Source of the DNA: Rosettibacter sp964572725
GTDB lineage: Bacteria > Bacteroidota > Ignavibacteria > Ignavibacteriales > Melioribacteraceae
Direction: 5' to 3'
Length of the DNA: 64,000 nt
Assembly: GCA_964572725.1 (NCBI GenBank)
Contig: CAZNFW010000006.1
Coordinates: 1 to 64,000 of the forward strand
Below, in pieces: positions 16,373-25,606 of the stretch; the stretch's first letter is position 1; each line of letters opens with the position of its first letter. Made by a program: the position numbers and the translations under genes. Under the pieces are notes generated by a model, which ran no database searches, was not told where the DNA came from, and saw only the letters and a list, made by a program, of their open reading frames with translations.

Positions 16373-17368
16373 ATGGCAAAACCAAAATTAGCATTGTATT
16401 GGGCTGCAAGCTGCGGCGGTTGTGAAATTACAATTCTTGATATTGAAGAAAAGATTTTGGACGTCGCCGAATTTTTTGATATTGTTTTCTGGCCCTGTGC
16501 AATGGACTTTAAATACAGTGACATTGAATCAATGGATGATAACTCAATTGATATAACACTCTTTAACGGTGCAATTCGCAATGACGAAAATGAACACATA
16601 GCAAAATTATTAAGAAGAAAATCGAAATTATTAATTGCATTTGGTTCCTGTGCCATAGAAGGCTGTATACCTGGTTTGGCAAATCTTTTTGATAAAGAAA
16701 AAATCTTTGAATTCGTTTATAAAGATTCTCCAAGTCTCGAAGAAAAATCAAAGGGAATTTTTCCTGAAACAAAAACAAATCAACCAGAAGGAGAAATTCA
16801 ATTACCCGAATTCTGGAATACTGTCCATACACTTGACCAAATTGTTGAAGTAGATTATTACATACCAGGCTGTCCGCCACAATCATTTCAAGTAGCTGCA
16901 GTTATTTTAGCAGTAATTGATATACTAAAAACCGGAAAAGAATTACCGCCAAAAGGCTCGGTTTTAGGTACCGATAGTAAGACGTGCTGCGATGAATGTC
17001 CCCGCATAAGAAAAGAAAAAAAGATAAAAGAATTTTTCAGACCTCACGAAATTATTCCTAAAGAAGATGAATGTTTATTAGATCAGGGAATACTATGCAT
17101 GGGACCTGCAACACGAAGTGGATGCGGTGCTCTCTGTGTAAAAGCGAATGTTCCGTGCCGCGGCTGCTATGGTCCGCCTCCAAATGTAAAAGACCAGGGC
17201 GCAAAAATGATTTCTGCATTGAGCTCAGTCATCGATGCAACAACTCCAGAAGAAATAAGAAAAATATTAGATAAAATAGCAGACCCAATTGGAACATTAT
17301 ATAGATTTTCTCTTGCTGCATCTCTTTTACAACGAAAACAAAATGATATGATAAATAAAAATGGTTAA
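16373..17368 (+). CDS. mvhG: Group 3c [NiFe]-hydrogenase small subunit
   Basis: The protein (331 residues from ATG 16373) carries the proximal-cluster ligands CGGCE (Cys14, Cys17), GSCAIEGC and PGCPP. A C-terminal cysteine-rich region (CDECPR, LLDQGILCMGPATRSGCGALC, CRGCYG) binds further clusters, as in F420-non-reducing hydrogenases. No Tat signal is present, so the enzyme is cytoplasmic. ATG 16373 is preferred over an ATG 15 bases upstream because gaggg sits just before it. It passes electrons from the NiFe site to MvhD. Confidence 0.93.
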   Translation: MAKPKLALYWAASCGGCEITILDIEEKILDVAEFFDIVFWPCAMDFKYSDIESMDDNSIDITLFNGAIRNDENEHIAKLLRRKSKLLIAFGSCAIEGCIPGLANLFDKEKIFEFVYKDSPSLEEKSKGIFPETKTNQPEGEIQLPEFWNTVHTLDQIVEVDYYIPGCPPQSFQVAAVILAVIDILKTGKELPPKGSVLGTDSKTCCDECPRIRKEKKIKEFFRPHEIIPKEDECLLDQGILCMGPATRSGCGALCVKANVPCRGCYGPPPNVKDQGAKMISALSSVIDATTPEEIRKILDKIADPIGTLYRFSLAASLLQRKQNDMINKNG

Positions 17369-18851
17369 TACTATGCAGCACATAAAAATAGACCCAATCA
17401 CACGACTTGAAGGTCATGGTAGAATTGATATTTTTTTGAATGATGACGGCGAAGTTGAAAATTGCTACTTCATAGTACCTGAATTACGCGGCTTCGAAAA
17501 ATTTGTTCAAGGTAGACCGGTAGAAGAAATGCCCAGAATTACAACAAGAATATGCGGAGTCTGTCCAGAAGCGCATCATATGGCCTCTGCAAAAGCCTGT
17601 GATGCTGTTTATAAAGTTGAAATACCATCAGCAGCAAAAAAATTAAGAGAACTTCTTTATTCAGTATTTTTCTGTGCTGACCATACAGTTCATTTTTATG
17701 CTCTTGGTGGACCCGATTTTGTTGTTGGACCTGATGCACCAAAGTCAGAACGAAATATTTTAGGACTCATTAATAAAGTTGGTATTGAAGCAGGAAAAAA
17801 AGTTATTAAACTCCGTTCACTTGCACAAAATATAATTCAAACTCTTGGAGGTAAAAAAATCCATCAAGTAACCGCAATTCCTGGAGGAATTACAAGAGGT
17901 CTTAATGAAGAAGAACGAGAACAATTTGCAAAGGATTTAGAATATTTTATTGATTTTGCAAAGTTTACAATAAAAGTTTTTGATGATGTGGTTTTAAAAA
18001 ATTCAAAGTACATAGACTTGATACTCTCAGATACATATACACAAAAAACCTATTATATGGGATTGGTCGATGAGAATAACAAAGTAAATTTTTATGATGG
18101 CAAAGTTCGTGTAATAGACCCCGAAGGAAACGAGTTTTGTAAATATGAACCAAAAGATTATACACAGCATATTGCTGAACACATTGAAAGCTGGAACTAT
18201 CTTAAATATCCATTCTTGAAAAAAATTGGATGGAAAGGATTTGTTGATGGAATTGAAAGTGGAGTATATATTGCTACTCCCCTTTCACGTTTAAATGTCT
18301 CTGAAGGAATGGCTACACCTTTAGCACAGGAAGAATACGAAAAATTTTATCAAACTTTTACCGGAGATCATACTGGAAAAATTCCAGTTCATCATACATT
18401 AGCAACGCACTGGGCACGCATTATTGAATTAATGTATGCAGCCGAACGAGCAAATGAACTCATTAATGATCCAGAAATAACATCAAAAGAAATTAGAACA
18501 ATACCAACAGAAACACCAACGGAAGGAGTAGGAATTGTAGAAGCACCGCGTGGAACTTTAACTCATCATTACATTACCGATGAACGAGGAATTGTTCAAA
18601 AAGCAAATTTAATTGTTGGAACAACGAATAACCACGCTGCAATATCGATGTCAATTAAAAGAGCAGCAAAGGGATTAATTAAAAAAGGCTGCGAAATAAC
18701 AGATGCTACATTGAACATGATTGAGATGGCTTTTCGAGCATACGACCCTTGTTTTGGTTGTGCCACACATACATTACCAGGACAAATGCCTATAGAGCTG
18801 TGCGTATATGATGCAGATGGCAATTTGATAAATCATAAACAACGATATTAA
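17361..18851 (+). CDS. mvhA: Group 3c [NiFe]-hydrogenase large subunit
   Basis: The 496-residue catalytic subunit has both nickel motifs: RICGVCPEAHH (Cys65, Cys68) and DPCFGCATH (Cys464, Cys467, His470). The residues after His470 form a 26-residue tail, the expected target of the protease encoded at the operon's start. Start ATG 17361 overlaps mvhG by eight bases; a second ATG four codons later is possible. The subunit composition and Hdr neighbours place it in group 3c (MvhA). Confidence 0.95.
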   Translation: MVNTMQHIKIDPITRLEGHGRIDIFLNDDGEVENCYFIVPELRGFEKFVQGRPVEEMPRITTRICGVCPEAHHMASAKACDAVYKVEIPSAAKKLRELLYSVFFCADHTVHFYALGGPDFVVGPDAPKSERNILGLINKVGIEAGKKVIKLRSLAQNIIQTLGGKKIHQVTAIPGGITRGLNEEEREQFAKDLEYFIDFAKFTIKVFDDVVLKNSKYIDLILSDTYTQKTYYMGLVDENNKVNFYDGKVRVIDPEGNEFCKYEPKDYTQHIAEHIESWNYLKYPFLKKIGWKGFVDGIESGVYIATPLSRLNVSEGMATPLAQEEYEKFYQTFTGDHTGKIPVHHTLATHWARIIELMYAAERANELINDPEITSKEIRTIPTETPTEGVGIVEAPRGTLTHHYITDERGIVQKANLIVGTTNNHAAISMSIKRAAKGLIKKGCEITDATLNMIEMAFRAYDPCFGCATHTLPGQMPIELCVYDADGNLINHKQRY

Positions 18852-19186
18852 AAAATAAACCAGTTTTACGATTAAAATAATTTTCTAATAAACACAATTA
18901 GGGTTTTGTAATTATAATCAACTAAAGTAAACCTTAATTATGTATTAAAACTTGCATTACCAAATAAAGCATGCTGAAGGAAGTAAATTAGAATTAATTT
19001 TTTCTAAAAGAATGACTCTGCCATAATGCATAAATTGGGTTTATTATATGTAAATCCAATCTTAAGAAAGTTAGATATTTCCACAGTTTGATAGATACAT
19101 GCTTGCTCTTGACGAAATGGCTTTCAAAAGACCGCTATAAAACAGTATAGCTTTAGATAACAAAAATATGCAGCCCTAAAAAGCTT
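18852..19186. other. Intergenic region after mvhA
   Basis: This stretch between convergent genes shows no gene. A weak 10-bp hairpin (attgggttta/taaatccaat, 19034-19060) is the only structure I see; it is not followed by a T-run. No obvious terminator for the hydrogenase operon is visible. Confidence 0.5.
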
Positions 19187-20596
19187 CTATATTATCTTCA
19201 GAGATGGAAATGTAATTATAAAGACAGTGCCTTTTGGTTTATTTTCCATTACTGATATTGTGCCATTCATACCTTGAATAATAAATTTAACTAAACTCAA
19301 ACCAAGCCCATAACCTTTTATCCCTAATAATTCCGCCTTCTCGCTTCTGTAAAATCTTTCAAAGATTTTTTCTTTTTCAGATGGCTGAATTCCAATTCCA
19401 AAATCTTCGATTCTTAGAATTATTTTTTCTTTATCATTTGTAAGTTTAATAGTAACCCAATCATTATTTGAATATTTCAAAGCGTTATCAATCAGATTCT
19501 GCAGTGCCAGCAAAAAGTAATCGGGTCTTCCCCTCAAATAAATATTATCTTTTACATCTAATTCAATTTTATAGTTATTGTAATATTCTCGTATATATTC
19601 TTTAAGAACTTTGGATAAATTAAAAACAGATTTCTGATTATTAGCTAAATTCGTGTCCTTTGAAAGTAGAAGTAGTGTTTTAATAATATGAATCATCCTT
19701 TCTGTTTGTTCTTTTAAAAGGGTTATCGATTCCTTATAAACCTCCCTATCATGGTCTCCCCTTAATAAAAACTCTAATTCAGTGTTTATTGCTGTAAGGG
19801 GTGTCATTAATTGATGAGAGGCATCATTGGTAAACTCGCTGATTTGTTTTATTTGAATTTCGAGACGGTTAAAAAGGTCATTGAGAGTGTCTTTTAGTTT
19901 TCCAAGCTCATCTTTCGGGTCTGCATCAAATGTTAATCTTTGATCTAAACTAGAGGCCGAAATATTCCGGGCAAGTGTAATAATGTTGTTTATTGGTGAA
20001 AAAATTTTTTTTGAAATCCAAAAGCTTACAACCATGATCAATATAACTACAAAAGGAAATGTAAAAAGATTGATGAAAACTATATTCTGAATCACTTTAT
20101 TAAAACCGGTCTTAAACAATGCTAATTGAATATAGCCAATATGATTTCCAGTTTCTTCATAGATTTTTTGGTAACCTATTCTAAGAGTTAATCCCTGCGC
20201 TTCTGCATCTTTGAAATAATATTTATCCTTGAAATCGGGTCTCTCAATTTCAATCTTTCCGAACTGAGCAAGATTTTTGCTTTGGAGCAATATTTTACCT
20301 TCTTTTAGATAAATTTGTAACAGAAATGGATCTTCAGATAATTTCACAAGGTCTGTTTCATTAAACTCTTCTTTTCTAATAATTATTAATGAATCTTTTT
20401 CGAATCTGATGGCAGAAGAAATGTGTTCAATTTCATGACGTATTCTTGAATCTAATATTGTGTTCAGGTTATACTTAAGTATATTAAGTGAGAATAAAAC
20501 TGAACCTATATAAAGTATTAAAATAAATGTTGCAATTAATAAGGTATTTTTTAAAACACTTTTCGATATATAAATATTTCTAAATTTAATCCCCAA
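19187..20596 (-). CDS. Sensor histidine kinase (OmpR-partner type)
   Basis: The 469-residue kinase has two membrane segments (about 14-36 and 170-195), an extracytoplasmic sensor between them, a HAMP region, the phosphoacceptor motif HQLMTPLTA (His261) and a complete ATPase domain (NLIDNALKYS, DFGIGIQPSE, GYGLGLSL). It starts with TTG and overlaps the regulator gene by 11 bases, so the two form an operon. Since the regulator reading frame is broken, signalling through this pair may be lost. The stimulus is unknown. Confidence 0.9.
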   Translation of the reverse strand: MGIKFRNIYISKSVLKNTLLIATFILILYIGSVLFSLNILKYNLNTILDSRIRHEIEHISSAIRFEKDSLIIIRKEEFNETDLVKLSEDPFLLQIYLKEGKILLQSKNLAQFGKIEIERPDFKDKYYFKDAEAQGLTLRIGYQKIYEETGNHIGYIQLALFKTGFNKVIQNIVFINLFTFPFVVILIMVVSFWISKKIFSPINNIITLARNISASSLDQRLTFDADPKDELGKLKDTLNDLFNRLEIQIKQISEFTNDASHQLMTPLTAINTELEFLLRGDHDREVYKESITLLKEQTERMIHIIKTLLLLSKDTNLANNQKSVFNLSKVLKEYIREYYNNYKIELDVKDNIYLRGRPDYFLLALQNLIDNALKYSNNDWVTIKLTNDKEKIILRIEDFGIGIQPSEKEKIFERFYRSEKAELLGIKGYGLGLSLVKFIIQGMNGTISVMENKPKGTVFIITFPSLKII

Positions 20597-21254
20597 TAAA
20601 AATATATCCCTCCCCGTAAATTGTTTTGATAAATTTGTGGCCTGTTTGTTCTTCTAATTTTTTCCGCAAGTTTTTTATTGCTGCTTCAACAATTTTGGTT
20701 TGCGGCGTAAAATTTAATTTCCAGACCTCAGAACTAATTTGTTCTTTACTAAGTATAGTTCCTTTATTCAACAAGAAAAATTTTAAGAGCTCAAATTCTT
20801 TATCAGAAAGTTTTATCTGTCCATTAGGCGTTATTACAACCCTTGAAATTAAATCTAATGAAAAATCTCCAAAATGAATAGAATTGGTAGTTAATCTAAA
20901 TCTTCTCATTACTGCATTGATTCTTGCTGATACTTCCTCAAACGAGAACGGCTTTGTTATATAATCATCTGCACCTGTGTTCAATGCTTCTACTTTGTTT
21001 GAAATATCATTTAAAGCAGTGAGGAGTATTATAGGTATATTATTGCCTGATTGACGAATTCTTTTACAAACTTCTAATCCACTTAATTTAGGCATACGCC
21101 AATCAAGAATGAGAACATCAAATACAATCTTTTCAAGCATTTTTAGAGTTTCCTCGCCATCTCTTGCTATTAATGCATGATGACCTTCTTGTAAAAAATT
21201 CTTTTTTAATGATTCAGCAATTCTTATTTCATCTTAGGCAATTAATATTTCCAT
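20586..21254 (-). pseudogene. OmpR-type response regulator with an early in-frame stop
   Basis: The full frame runs from ATG 21254 and reads MEILIA, stop, DEIRIAESL, so codon 7 is TAA where a Glu or Asp of the acidic pocket is expected. From there the protein is intact: phosphoacceptor Asp51 (LILDWRMP), the TKPF lysine and a C-terminal winged helix (about residues 125-220). An internal ATG at 21140 could give a 184-residue product lacking part of the receiver. A single-base nonsense mutation or a sequencing error are the simplest readings. It overlaps the kinase gene downstream. Confidence 0.85.
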
Positions 21255-21431
21255 ACAATTTCTTATCAGTGTTTATGAAAAAATAACTTTTTGAAATTTA
21301 ATTAGCATCTGTAAAAATGAAAAAAAATTCATAATTGTTAATTTTACTTTTTTTAGCTTCCCTTCTATTTTAATCACATAAAAATATCTTATTTAGCAGG
21401 TTACCACAATAAGTAAGTTGAACCTTTTCTT

Positions 21432-22256
21432 TACGGAATTAAACCCGCTGTAATTGTCATCATAATGAATGCTGTTATTAAATTGGGAATAAAAGCAACA
21501 AAAGGCTGGAAATTATTTTCAATTGCTGTTGCAGTTACTTTCTTAAACATAATCGGAATAAATGAAGTTATCTCTATACTTTTTGGTGGGATATTCGGCG
21601 CTCTGCTTCTTTTGTTTTCGGAACATAAGAACAGACTAAATTCATTCTTTCCACTTACATTTATTTCTTTATTTAATCTTAATTCCGTAATTCAATCAAT
21701 CGAAAAAGCTGAAGTATCACTTACAAAATTATTTTTAACATGCTTGAAAATCGGAACTGTATGGTTTGGCAGCGGATACATTTTGGTAGCATATTTTAAT
21801 GGAGAGTTTGTTCAGGGACTGCACTGGCTTACAAGACAGGAATTATTGGATGCTATCGCAGTAGGACAATTCACACCCGGTCCATTACTTTCATCGGCAA
21901 CTTTTATTGGGTATCAAATTGCAGGAATTACAGGTTCAATTTTAGCAACAGCTGGAATTGTCATCCCATCATTCATTTTTGTTTTAATTTTAAATCCACT
22001 CATACCACGAATAAGAAAATCAACCTATCTTTCTAAATTTCTGGATTCTGTTAATGCAAGTGCAGTAGCAATTATGTTTGTTGTTGGAATAAAACTTGGC
22101 GTTGAAGTTTTAGCAGACTCTGTATACGGCATAAACTGGAGAACAACATTAATTGCAGTATTAAGTGCTGTTGCACTATTAAGAATAAAAAAGATAAACT
22201 CTGCTTACATTGTTTTAGGTGGTGCAGTACTGGGATACTTGTTAAAGTTAATTTAA
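21432..22256 (+). pseudogene. Chromate transporter ChrA lacking its N-terminal half
   Basis: The second half of a ChrA protein is present and intact (GTVWFGSGYILVAY, QFTPGPLLSSATFIGYQ, GIVIPSFIF). Homology begins upstream of the first ATG (21465): in-frame codons from 21435 read EPFLYGIKPAV, the family's motif at the end of the first half, right after a TAA at 21429. So roughly the first 120 codons of a ~390-residue protein are gone. The remaining 263-residue product could still act like a short-chain ChrA, but a decayed gene is more likely. No good ribosome site is seen at 21465. Confidence 0.75.
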
Positions 22257-22319
22257 TTTCTGTGATTATATAATTATAAAAATAAATTTAACTGGAAATA
22301 TTAAGTAAAACAATCAATC

Positions 22320-22673
22320 TTAGAATACCAGCACTTTATCCGAATCCATTGTCCATGCAGCTAATTCAGCCATTGTGCTTATTTGACATCCTTCAATTAA
22401 AGAAAGATTTTTTATTCCTCGTGCATCTGCACAGGTGCCACAAATTTTTACCTGTCCGCCTTTTGAAATAACAGACTTCAACATTCTTTCAATATTGTAG
22501 TAACCATTTGGTGTAGTTTGATTTGGCAATGCGCATGTTGTTGCATCTGCCATCAAAAATATTCTTACTTCTGCATCTTGATAATCTTTTTGGACTTGCA
22601 TTGCAAGTCGAAGTGCATTGTATGCTTTTTCAGTTCCATACGGTGCATCGTTGATGATGATTAAATACTTCAT
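22320..22673 (-). CDS. DsrE/DsrF-like family protein
   Basis: The 117-residue protein has the DsrE fold pattern: a beta strand KYLIIINDAPYG, FLMADATTCAL, and a CGTCADARG loop with two cysteines near residues 79-82. Family members carry sulfur as persulfide or have unknown roles. A ggag ribosome site precedes the ATG. It is the last gene of a cluster with the methyltransferase and the SQR-like flavoprotein, consistent with sulfur or redox stress metabolism. Confidence 0.85.
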   Translation of the reverse strand: MKYLIIINDAPYGTEKAYNALRLAMQVQKDYQDAEVRIFLMADATTCALPNQTTPNGYYNIERMLKSVISKGGQVKICGTCADARGIKNLSLIEGCQISTMAELAAWTMDSDKVLVF

Positions 22674-22688
22674 TGTTTCTCCTTTAAT

Positions 22689-23255
22689 TTACTTGTATGC
22701 AATAATTCCATAATGATATGGAGGTAGCGAGATTTCTTTACTAATGATTTTAAAATTTGCCTTCAATAACCATTCAACACATTGAAGCGGTGTTGGACGT
22801 ATTTCCAAAGATGGACCACGTGGAGTATCTGGAGAATGAATCCAATGTATAACTCCAACTTTGCCATTGGGTTTTAGAATTCGGTAAGCTTCACTTAAAA
22901 GTATTCCGGGATTTTCCGCATGAAGTATATTAAAAAGCATAACATAATCGACTGAACTATTTTCAATTCCAGTCCCCTCATTTACAAAATCACGTTTTAT
23001 TACTCTTATATTTGAAACATATTCAGTTGCGATTTTTTCATTCAACCGATTTATCATCGCATCATCAATATCAATAGCATACAGAGTACCCTTAATAATT
23101 TTTGCTGCGGGAATTGAAAAAGTACCATAGCCTGAACCAAATTCAACTGCATCAAAAATAGTATTATCTAATTGAAGTTTAGAAAAAATAAATTGAGTAT
23201 CAAAAAATGATTCCCAATAAGATTCTTCCGGCATTCCACTTTCTCTTATTTTCAT
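22689..23255 (-). CDS. Class I SAM-dependent methyltransferase
   Basis: The 188-residue protein has the SAM-binding glycine motif EFGSGYGTFS (residues 38-47), an acidic loop YAIDIDD, and the post-motif VDYVMLFNILH. The substrate cannot be told; UbiE-like methyltransferases near sulfur genes often act on metalloids or quinones. The ATG is three bases after the stop of the flavoprotein gene, so they share a transcript. Confidence 0.85.
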   Translation of the reverse strand: MKIRESGMPEESYWESFFDTQFIFSKLQLDNTIFDAVEFGSGYGTFSIPAAKIIKGTLYAIDIDDAMINRLNEKIATEYVSNIRVIKRDFVNEGTGIENSSVDYVMLFNILHAENPGILLSEAYRILKPNGKVGVIHWIHSPDTPRGPSLEIRPTPLQCVEWLLKANFKIISKEISLPPYHYGIIAYK

Positions 23256-23258
23256 AAG

Positions 23259-24501
23259 CTACAGCTTTATTTGGATACCGAAAAGTTTTGAGCCAACTAT
23301 TATAAATTGTTTGTAAAATTCTTTTGTAAATCCCAATGGTGATAACCACCATTTCTCAAACAGGACTTTAGAAATGTGCCATATTTTTCCAAGCTTTTTT
23401 AATTTAACGTCGGGATTTGGCACACCATAAAAATTACCGTAAGCAAAACCGGCTAATTCTTCACCAGCTTCCAACATACAAAATCCATCAGCGCAAAAAT
23501 CAGCAGTTTTTTTGTTATTGAGCAATCGTGCAGAAATTATATCCGATACAACAATAGCTTGTGAATGAGCAAATACACCGGCTTTTGGAAGATTCAAAGG
23601 TTTATCAGTATTCCATCTCCCAGGAAGCTGAATAGTTGTTATATCGCCAATTGCAAAAACATTTTCATATTTTGTCTTTAATGTATTTTTATCAACTGGA
23701 ATCCATCCAGATTCATTTGTTAAGCCGGATTCCACAATAACCTTAGGTGCTTTATGATTAGGAATGGTAATAAGTAAATCATAATCATAAGAAGTATTGT
23801 TTTCAAAGAATAATTTTTTATTAGAAACATCAACGGAAGAAATTTTATGAAGTGGATAAAAATTAATTTGCTTTGAGACTAAAAGGTCGATCACTGCTTG
23901 TCCTAATTTTGGGCCGGCTACAGGAAGAGGCTGTGGTTCCCAGTGTAAATATATTTACTTCTATGTTTACATTTTTCTTTTTAAAAAAATCTGAAATCAG
24001 CATAGCTGCTTCGAAAGGAGCCCCAGGACATTTGTAAGGTAAGGACGATATCACTATAGAAATCTTACCCCCACTGAAATTTATTAATCTATCACGAAGC
24101 TTAATAGTGCTTTCCAGATCATAAAAAGAAAAAAATTCAGAATCTTTTTTCACATCTTGAAGCAATGAATATTCTAAATCAGCCCCTAAGGAGATAACCA
24201 GATAATCGTAATTGATTTTTCTATTTTGTATCGACACATACTTTTCGTCTGTATTAATCTTTTTAACTTCTGCATTAATTAACTCTACTCCTTTCGAAAC
24301 TAACGAGCTTAAAGGCAAAGAGATTTGTGCAGGTGTTCTTTTTCCAACCATTAACCAGAGATATGATGCAGCAAATGAATGAATTTCGTTTTTTTCTATA
24401 AGAATAATTTTATAATCAAAAGGTAATTTTTTTCTAAGAGTATTTGCTGTAACAATACCTCCTATACCGCCGCCTAATATTACAATTGTTGATTTATTCA
24501 T
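23259..24501 (-). pseudogene. SQR-like FAD-dependent oxidoreductase, frameshifted
   Basis: Two overlapping frames make one protein. The N-terminal part has the FAD motif ILGGGIGGIVTA and KCPGAPFEAAML; the C-terminal part has FAIGDITTIQLPGRW and GVFAHSQA. The join lies at about 23934: one extra base after GGAACC moves the frame, and without it the text reads on as QPLPVAGPKLGQAV. The whole span is 1243 bases, 3 x 414 plus 1, which fits one insertion. A repaired protein would be 413 residues, close to sulfide:quinone reductases. A ggag site precedes the ATG. Mutation or sequencing error are equally possible. Confidence 0.85.
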
Positions 24502-24643
24502 ATTGACTCCAGTTTCTATTTTGAAAATGAATCTTTTAAAAAACAGCAGAGATAAAAATCACATACTTTTGTCTGTAACATGATTTCACATAAATTTTTC
24601 TAAACGAGAATAAGTCGATTATTTTTATGTATCATTAACTAAA

Positions 24644-25303
24644 TTACTTTTCTACTTCTAAACCAGAAAACCGCCATGAATTAACATCATCCTGAAGAAT
24701 TCTTATAGTAAATCCTTTTGGGCTCAATATTTTTGAAGCCTCTGCAGAAAGCACACAATACTTGCCTCTGCAATAGGCTACTATTTCTTTATCCTTTGGT
24801 AAATCATTAATCTTTTCATTTAATTCTGCAAGTGGTATTGAAATTGCACCAGGAATGTGCCCCTTACGGAATTCATCTTTTGGACGAACATCAATAATAA
24901 CGATGTCATCTTCATTCATCTTTGAAAGTAATTCCGAAGCAGATATGGGTTCAAGAGCTAATCTTTGATCAAGGAAAGACTTTGTGATTTCTCTCAGGTC
25001 AGCAACTATTTTTTCTGTTAAATTCTGTAAAGTCTTCCAGCAAACAATCACTTCATCATCAGATAATGAATAAATTACTCTTATACCTTCTTTTCTACTT
25101 TTTACAATACGTGCAGATTTCAATATTTGCAGATGTCTTGAAGTGTTGGCAAAATTCATATTAGTTTCTTTTGCCAGCGTATCTACATCTTTATCGCCTT
25201 GAGAAAGGAGGTCGATTATTTCAAGTCTTTTTGGACTCGAAAATGCATTAGCTATTTTAGCAAAATGCTCAAAAACTAAGTCTTTGTATTCTCTTCCAGT
25301 CAT
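24644..25303 (-). CDS. ArsR-type regulator fused to a rhodanese domain
   Basis: Residues 1-100 form an ArsR winged helix (SSPKRLEIIDLLSQG, NFANTSRHLQIL). Residues 120-215 form a rhodanese domain (IIDVRPKDEFRKGHIPGAISIP) with the active-site loop CRGKYC. This fusion is known as a regulator near sulfur or metal genes, with the active-site cysteine as a likely sensor. No ribosome site precedes the ATG, so the mRNA may be nearly leaderless. An 18-bp palindrome lies 13-30 bases upstream (25316-25333). It probably controls itself and the flavoprotein-methyltransferase-dsrE group downstream. Confidence 0.9.
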   Translation of the reverse strand: MTGREYKDLVFEHFAKIANAFSSPKRLEIIDLLSQGDKDVDTLAKETNMNFANTSRHLQILKSARIVKSRKEGIRVIYSLSDDEVIVCWKTLQNLTEKIVADLREITKSFLDQRLALEPISASELLSKMNEDDIVIIDVRPKDEFRKGHIPGAISIPLAELNEKINDLPKDKEIVAYCRGKYCVLSAEASKILSPKGFTIRILQDDVNSWRFSGLEVEK

Positions 25304-25606
25304 TTATATTAATTATTCAATTGAACAATTGAAAAGTAGAAAGGATATCCTTAAATGTCAATATTATTAGAAAATTTTGAAGTGAGGATATATTATCGAT
25401 ATATATAAAAGTAAAGTATAGTTGACGAAAACAGGTTCATTTAATCGGCTATAGCCAATGTAATCTTACTTTATTGATATAAATTATATATTAAAATTTT
25501 TAATCCCGTTTATTTTATCTAAACTCAAACAATTTTATCAAATGCTTTTACTCTTCCACTTTTTACATAACTGAAATCAGGAATCAATTCTTGATAAAAA
25601 TGAAAA
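25304..25606. other. Intergenic region between the arsR-rhodanese gene and the NtrC-type gene
   Basis: It holds the candidate ArsR operator at 25316-25333 and a 10-bp palindrome ggctatagcc (25447-25456). No gene or T-run terminator is seen. Confidence 0.5.
25316..25333. promoter_or_regulatory. Candidate ArsR-rhodanese operator
   Basis: TTCAATTG-AA-CAATTGAA is a perfect 8-bp inverted repeat, 13 bases upstream of the arsR-rhodanese start codon. Its position and TTCAA/TTGAA ends fit ArsR-family operators. The assignment is inference. Confidence 0.6.

Noticed and set aside
21234..21236. Recoded stop (special amino acid) in the response regulator
   Set aside because: TAA is rarely recoded and no supporting element is visible; nonsense mutation or sequence error is simpler.
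23863..23940. Programmed frameshift in the SQR-like gene
   Set aside because: No slippery heptamer or downstream pseudoknot was seen, so a simple one-base insertion is favoured.
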